This document shows, piece by piece, positions 14,910-24,742 of a stretch of 64,000 bases of DNA; within the stretch, counting starts at the first letter, position 1; each line of letters starts with the position of its first letter. Origin of the DNA: an uncultured Oscillospiraceae bacterium (GTDB lineage: Bacteria; Bacillota; Clostridia; Oscillospirales; Oscillospiraceae); contig CANQVO010000004.1 of assembly GCA_947627325.1 (NCBI GenBank), positions 153,517 to 217,516 on the forward strand, read 5' to 3'. The notes under the pieces were generated by a model that made no database searches, had not been told where the DNA came from, and saw only the letters and a program-made list of their open reading frames with translations. Position numbers and translations under genes: made by a program.

Positions 14910-16811
14910 GTGAAGAAGTGGCTGACATGGCTGTTGACCCTGGCGCTGGCGGTGACGCTGACCGCGCCCGCCCTGGCGGCGGAGGAGACGTTTGTTGTGG
15001 GCGTGCCCACCCTCGACCTGTCGGAGTTGGTGGACGGGGACGCCTGGATGTGGGAAGACAGGGCGTCCTACGCCGAATACGAGGCCGCCCACCCGGAGGA
15101 GATCGCCGCCCTGGACCAGGACGCGCTCCTGGCCGGCTGGGGCTTCCGGGACAGGACCGCCGAGGAGCAGTTCTGGGCGTTGTTCAGTTCGTATGGCGAC
15201 ACGGTGGAGGAGGCGGTGAAAAACAACTACATCGACAACCGGCTCCTGGCCGAGCAGAACTGCCGGGAGGCGGAGGCGTACCGGGCCCAGTACCCCCAGG
15301 CGTGGGAGAGCTTTGACGCCGACGCCTTTTTCCAGGCCGTTGTGCGGGACGACCGCGACGAGGCGTGCCGGGACGCCGCCGCCTACATGAACTACTGGAA
15401 CCTGCTCACCCGGGAGGAATTTGTGGACGATATGTTCGCCTGGTATGTGGACCGATACTTGGATGAGGACGGGGTCGGCAACTGGGCCGCGCCCGCCCTG
15501 ACCCTGATGGTCAACGGTGCGGCCAGCGAGGCGGCCATCACCGCCGCCGACGGGGTGAGCTACGCCGACGCCGCCGACCTCCGGGCCATCCTGGGCGAGG
15601 CCGCCGTGGCCGCCGACGTCACCGGCCCCGTGGCCATCCGCGCCGCCGCCGAGGCCGCGGGCTGGGACGTGGGCTGGTACAGCGACGGCTGGGAAGAGCG
15701 CCAGGAGGTCCAGCTCTGGGACCGGACCGCCTATCTGGCCCGGGCGGAGGACTTCCGCGCGGCGGACGACTTTTTGACCCGGCTGACGGAGCGGAGCTGG
15801 GCGTGGATCTTCTCGGAGGAGCCGGTCGCCCAGCGCGCCGCCCTGAACCTGACGCTGACCCGGTTCTCCACCCTGGACGGGGACAGGGCCTACCCCCTGT
15901 CCCTGACGGCGGACTGCACCGCCCAAAAGGGCGCGGTGGACATGACCATGACCTTTGACGTGGCCCAGCTGCTCCAGCTTCTGGACGACCAGACCCTGGC
16001 GGAGGCCGCCGACCACCTGGGCCTCACCGCCGACGCGCTCGCCCCGCTTCTGCGGGAGGTGAAGGCGGAGATGCTCCTGGACTACGGCCAGGGGACCGCG
16101 GTCTACCGCATTCCCCTGCTGGCCCGCTTTGACGAGGAGATGGGCAGCTGGACCCAGCTGGACGCGGGCCCGACTCACAGCGAGGGCGACGAGGGGGCGT
16201 TCGACCCTGTCCCCTCCCAATACGACGAGATGCTGCGCTCCGCCGGCTGGATGGGGGCGGAGGCCGCCGCGGAGGACTTTGAGGCGGAGATCGGGGCGCT
16301 GGGCCTCTTTTTCGGGAACGACCGCTTCACCACCCGGAACGGCACGACCACCTACTCCCTCACCACCCAGACGGTGAACGAATACCTGCGCGCCAGGGCG
16401 GAGCAGGAGGGCGCGGCGGGGCGGAGCAGCCCCTTCCAGACCTTTGAGGCCGCCGCCACCCTGGATGGGCAGGGCGTTCTGTCCAGCCTGGAGCTGCACG
16501 TCCGGCTCGACCCGGCGAGCTTCTACGACCTGGGGCTGGACAATAGCGACCTGGCGATCCTGCGGGCGCTGGGCCTGAGCCGCGATGTGGACGTCACCGC
16601 CCACGCCGAGGGGGACCAAAGCCGCTCCTCCGGCCAGTTGGACCTCCACGTGGAGAACTGGGGCAAGCTGACTCTGGCGTGGGACGAGACTACGACCCGG
16701 GCCACCCGGAGCCCCCGGCAGGTGGACGAGGTGGCCCCCCACTCCCGGGGGACCGGCCTGGGCGTCATCCACAGCCCCGACGGCCCCCTGGCCATCCTCT
16801 CCGCGCGGTAA
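14910..16811 (+). CDS. Secreted protein of unknown function, 633 residues
   Basis: GTG at 14910 lies 8 bases after AAGGAGG and gives a clean signal peptide, MKKWLTWLLTLALAVTLTAP followed by ALA-A. In-frame ATGs upstream have no ribosome site and would add charged residues before the signal. The mature part is rich in Ala, Glu and Asp. Around residues 195-225 there is a stretch (MVNGAASEAAITAADGVSYA and ADLRAILG) that resembles the copper amine oxidase N-terminal 'stalk' domain of clostridial surface proteins. That match is weak. No membrane anchor, lipobox or SLH repeat is visible, so it is probably released or wall-associated. A strong terminator follows. Confidence 0.75.
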   Translation: MKKWLTWLLTLALAVTLTAPALAAEETFVVGVPTLDLSELVDGDAWMWEDRASYAEYEAAHPEEIAALDQDALLAGWGFRDRTAEEQFWALFSSYGDTVEEAVKNNYIDNRLLAEQNCREAEAYRAQYPQAWESFDADAFFQAVVRDDRDEACRDAAAYMNYWNLLTREEFVDDMFAWYVDRYLDEDGVGNWAAPALTLMVNGAASEAAITAADGVSYADAADLRAILGEAAVAADVTGPVAIRAAAEAAGWDVGWYSDGWEERQEVQLWDRTAYLARAEDFRAADDFLTRLTERSWAWIFSEEPVAQRAALNLTLTRFSTLDGDRAYPLSLTADCTAQKGAVDMTMTFDVAQLLQLLDDQTLAEAADHLGLTADALAPLLREVKAEMLLDYGQGTAVYRIPLLARFDEEMGSWTQLDAGPTHSEGDEGAFDPVPSQYDEMLRSAGWMGAEAAAEDFEAEIGALGLFFGNDRFTTRNGTTTYSLTTQTVNEYLRARAEQEGAAGRSSPFQTFEAAATLDGQGVLSSLELHVRLDPASFYDLGLDNSDLAILRALGLSRDVDVTAHAEGDQSRSSGQLDLHVENWGKLTLAWDETTTRATRSPRQVDEVAPHSRGTGLGVIHSPDGPLAILSAR

Positions 16812-16873
16812 GGGGGCGGCTGTTACCCACAATGGGCAACCCGTCCGCTGACGAAGATACGCATATTGAACAA

Positions 16874-16906
16874 AAACTCTCCCGGCGGTGTACGCCGGGA
16901 GAGTTT
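16874..16906. terminator. Bidirectional terminator between the secreted protein gene and lepA
   Basis: A 14-bp perfect stem (AAACTCTCCCGGCG at 16874-16887 with CGCCGGGAGAGTTT at 16893-16906). A-rich sequence to the left gives a T-run on the minus strand, and GTTTGTTTG follows on the plus strand. It resembles the tail hairpin of repeat copy B. Confidence 0.85.
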
Positions 16907-16937
16907 GTTTGTGTGTGGGGCACGACCCGGCCTGTTC

Positions 16938-18746
16938 TCACTCCTCGTCCAGTTTGAGGACGGCCATGAAGGCCTCGGTGGGGAGTTGGACGGTGCCGAG
17001 GGTCCGCATTTTCTTCTTGCCTTCCTTTTGCTTTTCCAGCAGCTTCTTCTTCCGGGTGATGTCGCCGCCGTAGCACTTGGCCAGCACGTCCTTCCGCATG
17101 GCTCGGACCGTCTCCCGGGCGATGATCTTGCCGCCGATGGCGGCCTGGACGGGCACCTCGAAGAGCTGGCGGGGGATGTTCTCCCGGAGCTTTTCGCACA
17201 TCCGCCGGGCCCGGGGGTAGGCCTTGTCCTTGTGGGCGATGAAGCTCAGCGCGTCCACCTGGTCGCCGTTGAGGAGCAGGTCCACCTTGACAAGCTCGCT
17301 GGGCTTGTAGCACTCCAGCTCGTAGTCCAGGCTGGCGTAGCCCCGGGTCTTGGCCTTGAGGGCGTCAAAGAAGTCGTAGATGATCTCCCCCAGGGGCATG
17401 GAGTAGTGGAGCTCCACCAGGTTGGTGTCCAGATACTGCATATCCTTGAACTCCCCCCGGCGCTCCTGGCACATGGGCATGATGTTGCCCACGTAGTCCG
17501 GCGGGGTGATGATGGAGACCTTGGCGTAGGGCTCCTCGGCCAGGGTGATGGTCCCGGGGTCGGGGTAGTTGTGGGGGTTGTCCACCATCACCACCGTGCC
17601 GTCGGTCTTGGTGATGCGGTAGATGACGCTGGGCAGGGTGGTCACCAGGTCCAGGTCGAACTCCCGCTCCAGCCGCTCCTGGATGATCTCCATGTGGAGC
17701 ATCCCCAAAAAACCACAGCGAAAGCCGAAGCCCAGGGCGGCGGAGGACTCGGGCTCAAAGGAGAGGGACGCGTCGTTGAGGCGCAGTTTCTCCAGGGCGT
17801 CCCGCAGGTCGGGGTACTTGGAGCCGTCCTCGGTGTACACCCCGCAGTAGACCATGGCCTGGGCGGGGCGGTAGCCGGGCAGGGCCTGGTCGGCGGGGCG
17901 GTCCCGCTCGGTGATGGTGTCCCCCACACGGGTGTCGCTCACCGTCTTGATGGAGGCGGTGAAGTAGCCCACCTCCCCGGCGGTCAACTGGTCGCAGGGC
18001 TCCATGCCCAGGGGCAGAAGGTGGCCGCACTCCAGCACCTCATAGGTCGCGCCGGAGGCCATCAGTTTGACCCCCAGGCCGGTGCGGATGGTCCCCTCCA
18101 TCACCCGGAAGTAGACGATGACCCCCCGGTAGGGGTCGTACTGGCTGTCAAAGATCAGGGCCTTCAGCGGCGCCTTGGGGTCCCCCTGGGGGGCGGGGAT
18201 GTTTTGCACGATATCCTCCAGCACGGCGGGGATGTTGATGCCCATTTTCGCGGAGATCTCGGGCGCGTCCTGGGCGGGCAGGCCGATCACGTCCTCGATC
18301 TCGTTCTTCACCCGGGCCGGGTCGGCGGCGGGGAGGTCGATCTTGTTGAGGACGGGGCGGATCTCCAGGTCGTGCTCCATGGCGAGATACGTGTTGGCCA
18401 GGGTCTGGGCCTCGATGCCCTGGGCGGCGTCCACCACCAGCACCGCCCCCTCGCAGGCGGCAAGGGAGCGGGAGACTTCGTAGTTGAAGTCCACGTGGCC
18501 CGGGGTGTCGATGAGGTTGAGGGTGTAGACCTCCCCATCGGCGGCCTTGTAGTTCAGCCGCACCGCACGGGCCTTGATGGTGATGCCCCGCTCCCGCTCC
18601 AGGTCCATGTTGTCCAGCAGCTGGGCCTCCATCTCCCGCTGTTCCACCGCGTTACAGGCCTCGATGAGCCGGTCGGACAGGGTGGACTTGCCGTGGTCGA
18701 TGTGGGCGATGATGGAGAAGTTTCGGATCTTCGTCTGGTCGGTCAT
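16938..18746 (-). CDS. lepA: Elongation factor 4 (LepA), ribosome-associated GTPase
   Basis: A 602-residue protein, the normal LepA length. ATG follows AAGGAGG. The GTPase domain has AHIDHGKST and DTPGHVDF, and the family-specific [17 protein letters not shown] start. The C-terminal LepA domain includes [20 protein letters not shown]. LepA acts on stalled or mistranslocated ribosomes. It lies 47 bases downstream of an XRE regulator gene on the same strand, and the two may share a transcript. Confidence 0.97.
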   Translation of the reverse strand: MTDQTKIRNFSIIAHIDHGKSTLSDRLIEACNAVEQREMEAQLLDNMDLERERGITIKARAVRLNYKAADGEVYTLNLIDTPGHVDFNYEVSRSLAACEGAVLVVDAAQGIEAQTLANTYLAMEHDLEIRPVLNKIDLPAADPARVKNEIEDVIGLPAQDAPEISAKMGINIPAVLEDIVQNIPAPQGDPKAPLKALIFDSQYDPYRGVIVYFRVMEGTIRTGLGVKLMASGATYEVLECGHLLPLGMEPCDQLTAGEVGYFTASIKTVSDTRVGDTITERDRPADQALPGYRPAQAMVYCGVYTEDGSKYPDLRDALEKLRLNDASLSFEPESSAALGFGFRCGFLGMLHMEIIQERLEREFDLDLVTTLPSVIYRITKTDGTVVMVDNPHNYPDPGTITLAEEPYAKVSIITPPDYVGNIMPMCQERRGEFKDMQYLDTNLVELHYSMPLGEIIYDFFDALKAKTRGYASLDYELECYKPSELVKVDLLLNGDQVDALSFIAHKDKAYPRARRMCEKLRENIPRQLFEVPVQAAIGGKIIARETVRAMRKDVLAKCYGGDITRKKKLLEKQKEGKKKMRTLGTVQLPTEAFMAVLKLDEE

Positions 18747-18793
18747 AGGGATTCCTCCTTTGGCAAGGTCGCGGGGCTTGGCCGGGCTCCCCG

Positions 18794-19507
18794 TCACCCT
18801 CGGGCGTTTTCCTCCGCCATCCGGGCGCGGAGGTCTAACTCGTTGTTCACCCGCCGCCCCGCGGTGTGGATGATCTGCAGAAGGGACTGGTACACCCCGG
18901 GGTAGGCCTGGGCCAGGGTGTCGTGGGAGAGGTCGGGGAAGGGCTTTTTCTCCCGCCCGGCGGCGTCCAGGGCGTCCTGGAAGTCGCACCGGGAGAGGGT
19001 CATGTCCGCCTCGGCCACGTTCAGGTCAAAGTACCGCTGGGGTACGTCGAAAAAGTCCTCGCTGCCCCCGGCGGCCTGGTGGAGGCGGCGGTAGAGCTGG
19101 TAGGTGGCGGTGCCCAAATACTCCCCAGCGGCCTGGATGGCCTCCTTGCTGCCCAGCTCTCCCAGCAGGTCAAAGAGCAGTCCCGCGGAGTTGACCACCA
19201 GCTTTTTGGTCAGCAGGGCCATCACGCTCCCCCGCAGGGCCCCCTTCTCCTGGGAGGCGTCGGGCAGGGTCTCCCCGTCCAGGATGGTGGTGCCGTCCCG
19301 GGAGAGGGACAGCCCCAGCAGGAAGTCCGCCGACACGCCGTAGTACCGGCAGGCCCGGGCCACAAAGGCCAGGCCCGGCTCCCGGGCCCCTTTTTCATAA
19401 TGGCTCAAAAGGGCCTGGGAGATGCCCAGATCCTTGGCCGCCGCGCGCTGGGAGAGGTCCCGCTCCCGCCGCAGGAGCGCCAGATTCCGCCCCAATGCCT
19501 CGTTCAT
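18794..19507 (-). CDS. XRE-family transcriptional regulator, 237 residues
   Basis: An N-terminal helix-turn-helix (about residues 7-62: [36 protein letters not shown]) is followed by [13 protein letters not shown], typical of XRE repressors. The C-terminal 170 residues are a helical region I do not recognise, possibly for dimerisation or sensing. The start codon follows GGAGG. Targets are unknown. It lies just upstream of lepA on the same strand. Confidence 0.85.
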   Translation of the reverse strand: MNEALGRNLALLRRERDLSQRAAAKDLGISQALLSHYEKGAREPGLAFVARACRYYGVSADFLLGLSLSRDGTTILDGETLPDASQEKGALRGSVMALLTKKLVVNSAGLLFDLLGELGSKEAIQAAGEYLGTATYQLYRRLHQAAGGSEDFFDVPQRYFDLNVAEADMTLSRCDFQDALDAAGREKKPFPDLSHDTLAQAYPGVYQSLLQIIHTAGRRVNNELDLRARMAEENARG

Positions 19508-19585
19508 AAAAACGTCCTCCCATCTCTGTATCCAGAAATACAGCGGGTATATTATAACCCGGGAAATACCAAATGTAAAGAGAAA

Positions 19586-19612
19586 CCGGGAGGCGCCCGC
19601 GGCGCCTCCCGG
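19586..19612 (-). terminator. Terminator of the ABC exporter operon
   Basis: A 12-bp perfect stem (CCGGGAGGCGCC with GGCGCCTCCCGG, 3-base loop) is followed on the minus strand by TTTCTCTTT. Confidence 0.85.
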
Positions 19613-19624
19613 CGGTTTTCCCGC

Positions 19625-21508
19625 TCAGTCCAGTTGGAACTGGCCGGTGTAGAGGTGGTAGTAGCGGCCCTTGTTGGCCAAAAGCGCGTCGTGGTCGCCC
19701 TTCTCCTCGATCTGGCCGTGTTCCAGCACCACGATGCAGTTGGAGTTTCGCACGGTGGACAGCCGGTGGGCGATGACGAAGACCGTCCGGCCCTCCATGA
19801 GGGCGTCCATCCCCGCCTCGATGTGCTTTTCCGTGCGGGTGTCAATGGAGGAGGTGGCCTCGTCCAGGATCATCACCGGGGGGTCGGCCACGGCGCACCG
19901 GGCGATGGCCAACAGCTGCCGCTGGCCCTGGGAGAGGTTGGCCCCGTCCCCGGTGACCATGGTCTGGTAGCCCTGGGGCAGGCGGCGGATGAAGGAGTGG
20001 GCGTTGGCGGTCTTGGCGGCCTGGATGCACTCCTCGTCGGTGGCGTCCAGGCGGCCGTAGCGGATGTTGTCCATCACCGTGCCGGTGAACAGGTGGGTGT
20101 CCTGGAGGACCATGCCCAGGGAGGTCCGCAGGTCGTCCTTGGCGATGTCCCGCACGTCGATGCCGTCATAGGTGATGCGGCCCGACTCGATCTCGTAAAA
20201 GCGGTTGATGAGGTTGGTGATGGTGGTCTTGCCCGCGCCGGTGGAGCCCACGAAGGCGATCTTCTGCCCCGGCGTGGCGTAGAGGGAGATGCCCTTGAGG
20301 ATGCGCTTGCCGGGGACGTAGGCGAAGTCCACGTTCTCGAAGCGCACATCCCCCCGGAGGGGCACCAGCCGGGACGCCCCGTCCGCCCCGGGCACCTTCC
20401 AGGCCCACTGGCGGGAGGAGCGGTCCCCCTGCTCCAGCTCCACCAGCCCCGTGGGGGTCTGGCGGACGGCGGCCAGGGTCACCTTCCCCGCGTCCGCCTC
20501 CGGCGGGGTGTCCATCACCGCGAAGATCCGCTCCGCCCCGGCCAGGGCGGAGAGGACGGCGGTCATCTGCTGGGACACCTGGTTCAGGGGCTGGCCCACC
20601 TGGCGGGAGTAGTTGAGGTAGACCACCAGCCCCCCCAGGTCAAAGCCCTGGAGCACCGACAGCACGCCGCCCAGGCAGGCGGTGAGGGCGTAGGAGACGT
20701 TCATCAGATTGTGGGACACCGGGCCGATGATGCCCGAGTAGAAGCCCGCCCGGCGGGCGGCTTCCCGGTAAGTCTCGTTCAGGGCGGCGAAGTCGGCGGT
20801 GGCCTGGTCCTCGTGGGTGAACGCCTTCACCACCCGCAGGCCCTCGATCATCTCCTGGATGTTGCCGTTGAGGGCGCCCAGGGCGGCCTGCTGTTCCTGG
20901 TAGCTCCGCCGGCTCTTGCCGCCGATGAGCTTGAACATCGCCGCGGTGAGGATGAGCACCAACAGCGTCACCGAGAACAGCCGCCAGTTGAGCCGGAGCA
21001 TCTGCGCCACCAGCCCCACGAACATCAGCGCGCTGGAGAGCATGGACACCACGCTCTGCTCCAGGGCCATCTGCACGTTGTCCGCGTCGTTGGTGAAGCG
21101 GCTCATCAGCTCCCCGTGGGTGTGCTGGTCAAAGTAGCTCAGGGGGAGGTCCTGGAGGGCGTCAAAGAGGTCCCGGCGCAGGCGGTTGGCCCCCCGCTGG
21201 GCCAGGCGCACCATCACCGCCGCCTGAAGGTAGGCGGCCAGCGCTCCGATGAGGTAGACCCCCACCAGCCGGAGGATGGACCGCCCCAGCCCGGCCACGT
21301 CGGTACAGCCGGACCAGACGAAGTTGTTGATGATATCCCGGAGCATATAGGTGCCCTCCAGGTTGGTGCCCACCGAGATCAGCAGACACACCAGCACCAA
21401 GATCAGGGGCAACGGGTTCCGGGTGAGGTAGCCCATCAGGCGGCGGAGGGTCTTGCGGATGTGCTTGGGCTTTTGGTAGCCCCCACGGGGCGCTCTTTGC
21501 GGCGGCAT
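19625..21508 (-). CDS. ABC exporter subunit with canonical ATPase site
   Basis: A 627-residue fusion of a six-helix ABC type 1 membrane domain and an ATPase domain. Walker A is GSTGAGKTT. Walker B is MILDEATSS with the catalytic glutamate, but the signature is LSQGQ rather than LSGGQ. The ATG overlaps the TAA of the upstream exporter gene (TAATG), so the two are coupled. Together they form a heterodimeric exporter of the BmrCD/YheIH type, probably for drugs or lipids. A charged insert between the membrane and ATPase domains (around residues 350-390) makes it longer than usual. Confidence 0.92.
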   Translation of the reverse strand: MPPQRAPRGGYQKPKHIRKTLRRLMGYLTRNPLPLILVLVCLLISVGTNLEGTYMLRDIINNFVWSGCTDVAGLGRSILRLVGVYLIGALAAYLQAAVMVRLAQRGANRLRRDLFDALQDLPLSYFDQHTHGELMSRFTNDADNVQMALEQSVVSMLSSALMFVGLVAQMLRLNWRLFSVTLLVLILTAAMFKLIGGKSRRSYQEQQAALGALNGNIQEMIEGLRVVKAFTHEDQATADFAALNETYREAARRAGFYSGIIGPVSHNLMNVSYALTACLGGVLSVLQGFDLGGLVVYLNYSRQVGQPLNQVSQQMTAVLSALAGAERIFAVMDTPPEADAGKVTLAAVRQTPTGLVELEQGDRSSRQWAWKVPGADGASRLVPLRGDVRFENVDFAYVPGKRILKGISLYATPGQKIAFVGSTGAGKTTITNLINRFYEIESGRITYDGIDVRDIAKDDLRTSLGMVLQDTHLFTGTVMDNIRYGRLDATDEECIQAAKTANAHSFIRRLPQGYQTMVTGDGANLSQGQRQLLAIARCAVADPPVMILDEATSSIDTRTEKHIEAGMDALMEGRTVFVIAHRLSTVRNSNCIVVLEHGQIEEKGDHDALLANKGRYYHLYTGQFQLD

Positions 21509-23241
21509 TACTCCCCCACCCCTTCCTGCTGGGATTGATAGATCTCCTGGTAGATGGCGTTGCCCGCCAACAGCTCCTCGTGGGTGCCCCGGCCGGCGAT
21601 GTGGTCGTCTTCCAGAATGATGATCTCGTCGGCGTAGCGCACCGAGGAGATGCGCTGGGCGATGATGATGACGGTGGTGTCCTTCAGGTTCTTGTAGAAG
21701 GATTCCCGGATGGCGGCCTCGGTGGCGGAGTCCACGGCGGAGGTGGAGTCGTCCAAGATCAGCACCGCCGGCTTTTTCAGCATGGCCCGGGCGATGCACA
21801 GCCGCTGTTTCTGGCCCCCGGAGAGGTTCACGCCGCCCTGGTCCAGGGGGGTGTCAAACCCCTGGGGGAGGGACATGATGAAGGAGTACGCCTGGGCGTC
21901 CTTGGCGGCCTGGACCAGTTCCTCCTCCGTGGCGTCCGCCTTGCCCCACAGGAGGTTTTCCCGGATGGTGGCGGAGAAGAGGACGTTGTTTTGCAGGACC
22001 ATCCCGATGCGCTCCCGAAGCTCCCGGGTGGGGTAGTCCCGCACGTCCACCCCGTCCAACAGCACCGCGCCCCCGGTGGCGTCGTAAAACCGGGGGATGA
22101 GGTTCACCAGGGACGACTTGCCCACCCCGGTGCCGCCGATGATGGCGGTGAACTGTCCGGCGGGGATGTGCAGGTCGATGTGGCTCAATACGTCGTCCCC
22201 GGTGTGGGAGGCGCTGTATTTGAAGGACACGTCCCGGAACTCCACCTCCCCCCTGGCCGCGGGCAGGGCGGCGGGGGCGGCGGGGTCCTGGATGTCCGGC
22301 TGGGCGTCCAGCACCTCCTGGATGCGCCGGGCGCTGGCCTGGGCCCGGGAGAGCTGGAGCAGGGACATGGACACCATCATCACGCTCATCAAAATTTGGG
22401 CGATATAGCCGATGAACGCCTGGAGACTGCCCAGGTCGAACCGGCCCCCCATCACCATCCGCCCGCCGAAGAAGAGCACGGCGGCGGTGGCGGCGTTCAT
22501 GCAGACGGTCATGATGGGCATGAGGGAGACGATCCGCACCCCCACCTTCAAAAAGGCGTCGGTGAGCTCGTCGTTGCTGCGCTGGAATTTCTTCTTCTCA
22601 AAGTCCTGGCGGACGAAGGCCTTGACCACCCGGATAGCCACCAGGTTCTCCTGCAGGACCTCGTTCACCGCGTCCACCCGCTTCTGCACCTGGCCGAACA
22701 GGCGGATGCCTACCTTCATGATCCCGGCAATGATGACCACCATGAGGGGGATGATGACCACCAGCACCAGGGCCAGGGTGCTGTTCAGCGCCACGGCGAT
22801 GACCAGGGCCACCAACAGCATCACCGGGGCCCGGACCATGATCCGCAGACCCATGGTGAGCATCATGGTCATGTTGTTCACGTCGTTGGTGGTGCGGGTG
22901 ATGAGGCTGGCGGAGGAGAACTTGTCGATGTCGGCAAAGGAGAAGGTCTGGATCTTCTCAAAGAGGGCCAGGCGCAGATTGGCCCCAAAGCCCTGGCTGG
23001 CGCCGATGCCCAGCTTGGCCCCCATGATCCCGCAGAACATGGACAGCAGGGCCAGGGCCGTCATGGCCGCCCCCATCAGGAAGATGTACGTGGTGTCCCC
23101 CCTGGGGATGGCATTGTCCACAATGGCGGCCATGAGCAGGGGCATGATCATCTCGCAGACCACCTCCAGCGCCATGAATACAGGCCCTGTGGCCGCCTGA
23201 CGGCCATAGCCCTTCAGGTGTTGGCGGATCATGTTCAGCAT
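21508..23241 (-). CDS. ABC exporter subunit with degenerate ATPase site
   Basis: A 577-residue half-transporter; ATG follows GGAGG. Walker A is GGTGVGKSS. The signature LSGGQKQR is canonical, but Walker B is LILDDSTSA, with Asp replacing the catalytic Glu. The partner gene downstream has the reverse pattern. In a heterodimer this gives one working site (partner Glu plus this LSGGQ) and one degenerate site, as known for heterodimeric exporters. It is the first gene of a two-gene operon, divergent from lexA. The substrate is unknown. Confidence 0.92.
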   Translation of the reverse strand: MLNMIRQHLKGYGRQAATGPVFMALEVVCEMIMPLLMAAIVDNAIPRGDTTYIFLMGAAMTALALLSMFCGIMGAKLGIGASQGFGANLRLALFEKIQTFSFADIDKFSSASLITRTTNDVNNMTMMLTMGLRIMVRAPVMLLVALVIAVALNSTLALVLVVIIPLMVVIIAGIMKVGIRLFGQVQKRVDAVNEVLQENLVAIRVVKAFVRQDFEKKKFQRSNDELTDAFLKVGVRIVSLMPIMTVCMNAATAAVLFFGGRMVMGGRFDLGSLQAFIGYIAQILMSVMMVSMSLLQLSRAQASARRIQEVLDAQPDIQDPAAPAALPAARGEVEFRDVSFKYSASHTGDDVLSHIDLHIPAGQFTAIIGGTGVGKSSLVNLIPRFYDATGGAVLLDGVDVRDYPTRELRERIGMVLQNNVLFSATIRENLLWGKADATEEELVQAAKDAQAYSFIMSLPQGFDTPLDQGGVNLSGGQKQRLCIARAMLKKPAVLILDDSTSAVDSATEAAIRESFYKNLKDTTVIIIAQRISSVRYADEIIILEDDHIAGRGTHEELLAGNAIYQEIYQSQQEGVGE

Positions 23242-23298
23242 GGGCGTCCCTCCCGCGCGGCGCGGGCGCTCCGGGCCCGCGAAGATCGTATTTTTAAT

Positions 23299-23327
23299 AG
23301 TATAATGGTTCCTCCCCTGGTTGTCAT
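23299..23327 (-). promoter_or_regulatory. Promoter of the ABC exporter operon
   Basis: On the minus strand, ATGACA (23327-23322) and TATACT (23304-23299) are 17 bases apart. The -35 lies about 20 bases from the LexA box of the divergent lexA gene. Confidence 0.6.
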
Positions 23328-23348
23328 GAACTTTTTGTAAAAAATTTA

Positions 23349-23387
23349 GAACAATCGTTTGACAAAGTGAAACAGATGTGCTATAAT
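23349..23387 (+). promoter_or_regulatory. lexA promoter with overlapping SOS box
   Basis: A perfect TTGACA (23359-23364) and TATAAT (23382-23387) are 17 bases apart. The sequence GAAC-AATC-GTTT (23349-23360) runs into the -35 and differs from the Gram-positive SOS consensus GAAC-N4-GTTC at one base. LexA binding here would block its own promoter. Confidence 0.75.
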
Positions 23388-23419
23388 CACCGTAACCTAG
23401 AAGTTTGGAGGCGGCGGAC

Positions 23420-24016
23420 ATGAAAGAATTGACCCCCAAGCAGCAGGAGATCTACGACTACATCGTTCAGTTCACCCAGGACAAGGGCTACCCCCCCTCG
23501 GTGCGGGAGATCGGCCAGGCGCTGGGGCTCAAGAGCCCCTCCACCGTCCACTTCCACATCAAGGGCCTGGAGAACGCCGGCGTCCTCACCAAGGCCGCGG
23601 GAAAGACCCGGGCCATGACCCTCACCGACGAGTCCGCGGGGGCCAAGCGGGACAAGATCCCCCTGGTGGGCAACGTGGCCGCCGGTTCCCCCATCCTGGC
23701 GGAGGAGTGCGTGGAGGAATACCTGACCTACGACACCGACGGCCTGGTGGGGGAGCACTTCGCCCTCAAGGTCCGGGGGGAGTCCATGCTCCACGCGGGC
23801 ATTTTGCCCGGGGACCTGGTGGTGGTCCACCAACAGCAGAACTTCCGCAACGGGGACATCGTGGTGGCCCTCTTTGAGGACGAGGCCACGGTGAAGACCT
23901 ACCGCATGGAGCGGGGCCACCTCTGGCTCATGCCGGAGAACCCCGACTACGAGCCCATCGACGGCCAGGGCGCCCAGCTGCTGGGCAAGGTGGTGGCCGT
24001 CATCCGCCGGTATTGA
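23420..24016 (+). CDS. lexA: LexA SOS repressor
   Basis: A 198-residue protein; ATG at 23420 follows GGAGG. The N-terminal winged helix (residues 1-65) contains YPPSVREIGQALGLKSPSTV. The cleavage site is Ala88-Gly89, and the Ser-Lys dyad is Ser122 (GESM) and Lys159 (ATVKTY). RecA-stimulated self-cleavage derepresses the DNA damage response. An SOS-like box in its own promoter supports autoregulation. Confidence 0.97.
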   Translation: MKELTPKQQEIYDYIVQFTQDKGYPPSVREIGQALGLKSPSTVHFHIKGLENAGVLTKAAGKTRAMTLTDESAGAKRDKIPLVGNVAAGSPILAEECVEEYLTYDTDGLVGEHFALKVRGESMLHAGILPGDLVVVHQQQNFRNGDIVVALFEDEATVKTYRMERGHLWLMPENPDYEPIDGQGAQLLGKVVAVIRRY

Positions 24017-24019
24017 CCA

Positions 24020-24057
24020 AAAAAGGCTCCGCCATCAGCTGATGGCGGAGCCTTTTT
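24020..24057. terminator. Bidirectional terminator downstream of lexA
   Basis: A long perfect palindrome, AAAGGCTCCGCCATCAG and its complement, is flanked by A-runs on the left and TTTTT on the right. It serves lexA and the converging ferritin-like gene. Confidence 0.92.
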
Positions 24058-24060
24058 CCT

Positions 24061-24675
24061 TCAGGTCTCCCGTTCCACGATGGCGCGGATGGCCCGGGCC
24101 GCGTCCCGGGCCTCCTGGGCCAGGTCGGCGTAGAGCTCCCCCAGGGCCGCCTCCCCGCCGGCCACGGCCAGGGTCTCCAGCCGCCCGGCCAGCCGCCCCT
24201 CGGCCAGATACCGCTCCCGCAGGGCGGGGAAAAAGCCCTCGGGCGGGTTCACCGGGGTGACCTCCCGGGGCCAGTAGCGCACGCCGGTGCGGAGAAAGTA
24301 GGCGGCGGAGAGCCGCTTGGCCTGGCGGAGCTTTTGCCGGTAGAGCTCCTGGAGCTCCCCCACCGACCGCCGGGTCCGCCGGGCCAGGTCCCGGTAGACC
24401 GAGCCATCGGTCAGGTAGACCAGCACCAGCTCCTGGAGCCGCCGGTCCCCGGGGTTTTCCACTGGCGGCGCCTCCACAGGCGACGTCTCCGGCGCTTGGG
24501 GGGCCGGCGACTTCCCGCCCGGCGCTTGGGGGGCCGGCGACCGCCCCTCCGGCGGCGCCGGCTCGATCACCGGGCTGCCCTGGGGGGCGACCCGGCGCCA
24601 CACCTGGTCAAAGACCTCCCGGTCCAGCCCCATCAGCCCGCCCTCCGGGATCTCCCGCACGTCACGCTCATCCAT
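24061..24675 (-). CDS. Ferritin-like helical protein, metal ligands apparently lost
   Basis: A 204-residue protein; ATG follows AAGGAGG. After a start DVREIPEGGLMGLDREVFDQ come Pro/Ala-rich imperfect repeats (PAPQAPGGKSPAPQAP). A helical region from about residue 90 follows, with RLQELVLVYL, KLRQAKRLSAAYFLRTGVRY and a final long helix. The order and the phrase 'AKRLSAAYFLRTGVRYWP' resemble clostridial ferritin-like/rubrerythrin-related proteins. The usual E-x-x-H metal ligands appear replaced (KLRQ, EARD). A di-iron function is therefore doubtful. The assignment rests on pattern memory only. Confidence 0.55.
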   Translation of the reverse strand: MDERDVREIPEGGLMGLDREVFDQVWRRVAPQGSPVIEPAPPEGRSPAPQAPGGKSPAPQAPETSPVEAPPVENPGDRRLQELVLVYLTDGSVYRDLARRTRRSVGELQELYRQKLRQAKRLSAAYFLRTGVRYWPREVTPVNPPEGFFPALRERYLAEGRLAGRLETLAVAGGEAALGELYADLAQEARDAARAIRAIVERET

Positions 24676-24742
24676 ACAGCGCGTCCTCCTTCCGTGGGAT
24701 GGTTTTCTCTCCATCCTATGGAAGAAGGACGAAATGGGTGCG

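Noticed and set aside
16866..18905. Long plus-strand open frame opposite lepA
   Set aside because: It is a shadow frame in GC-rich sequence. The minus strand encodes a complete LepA.
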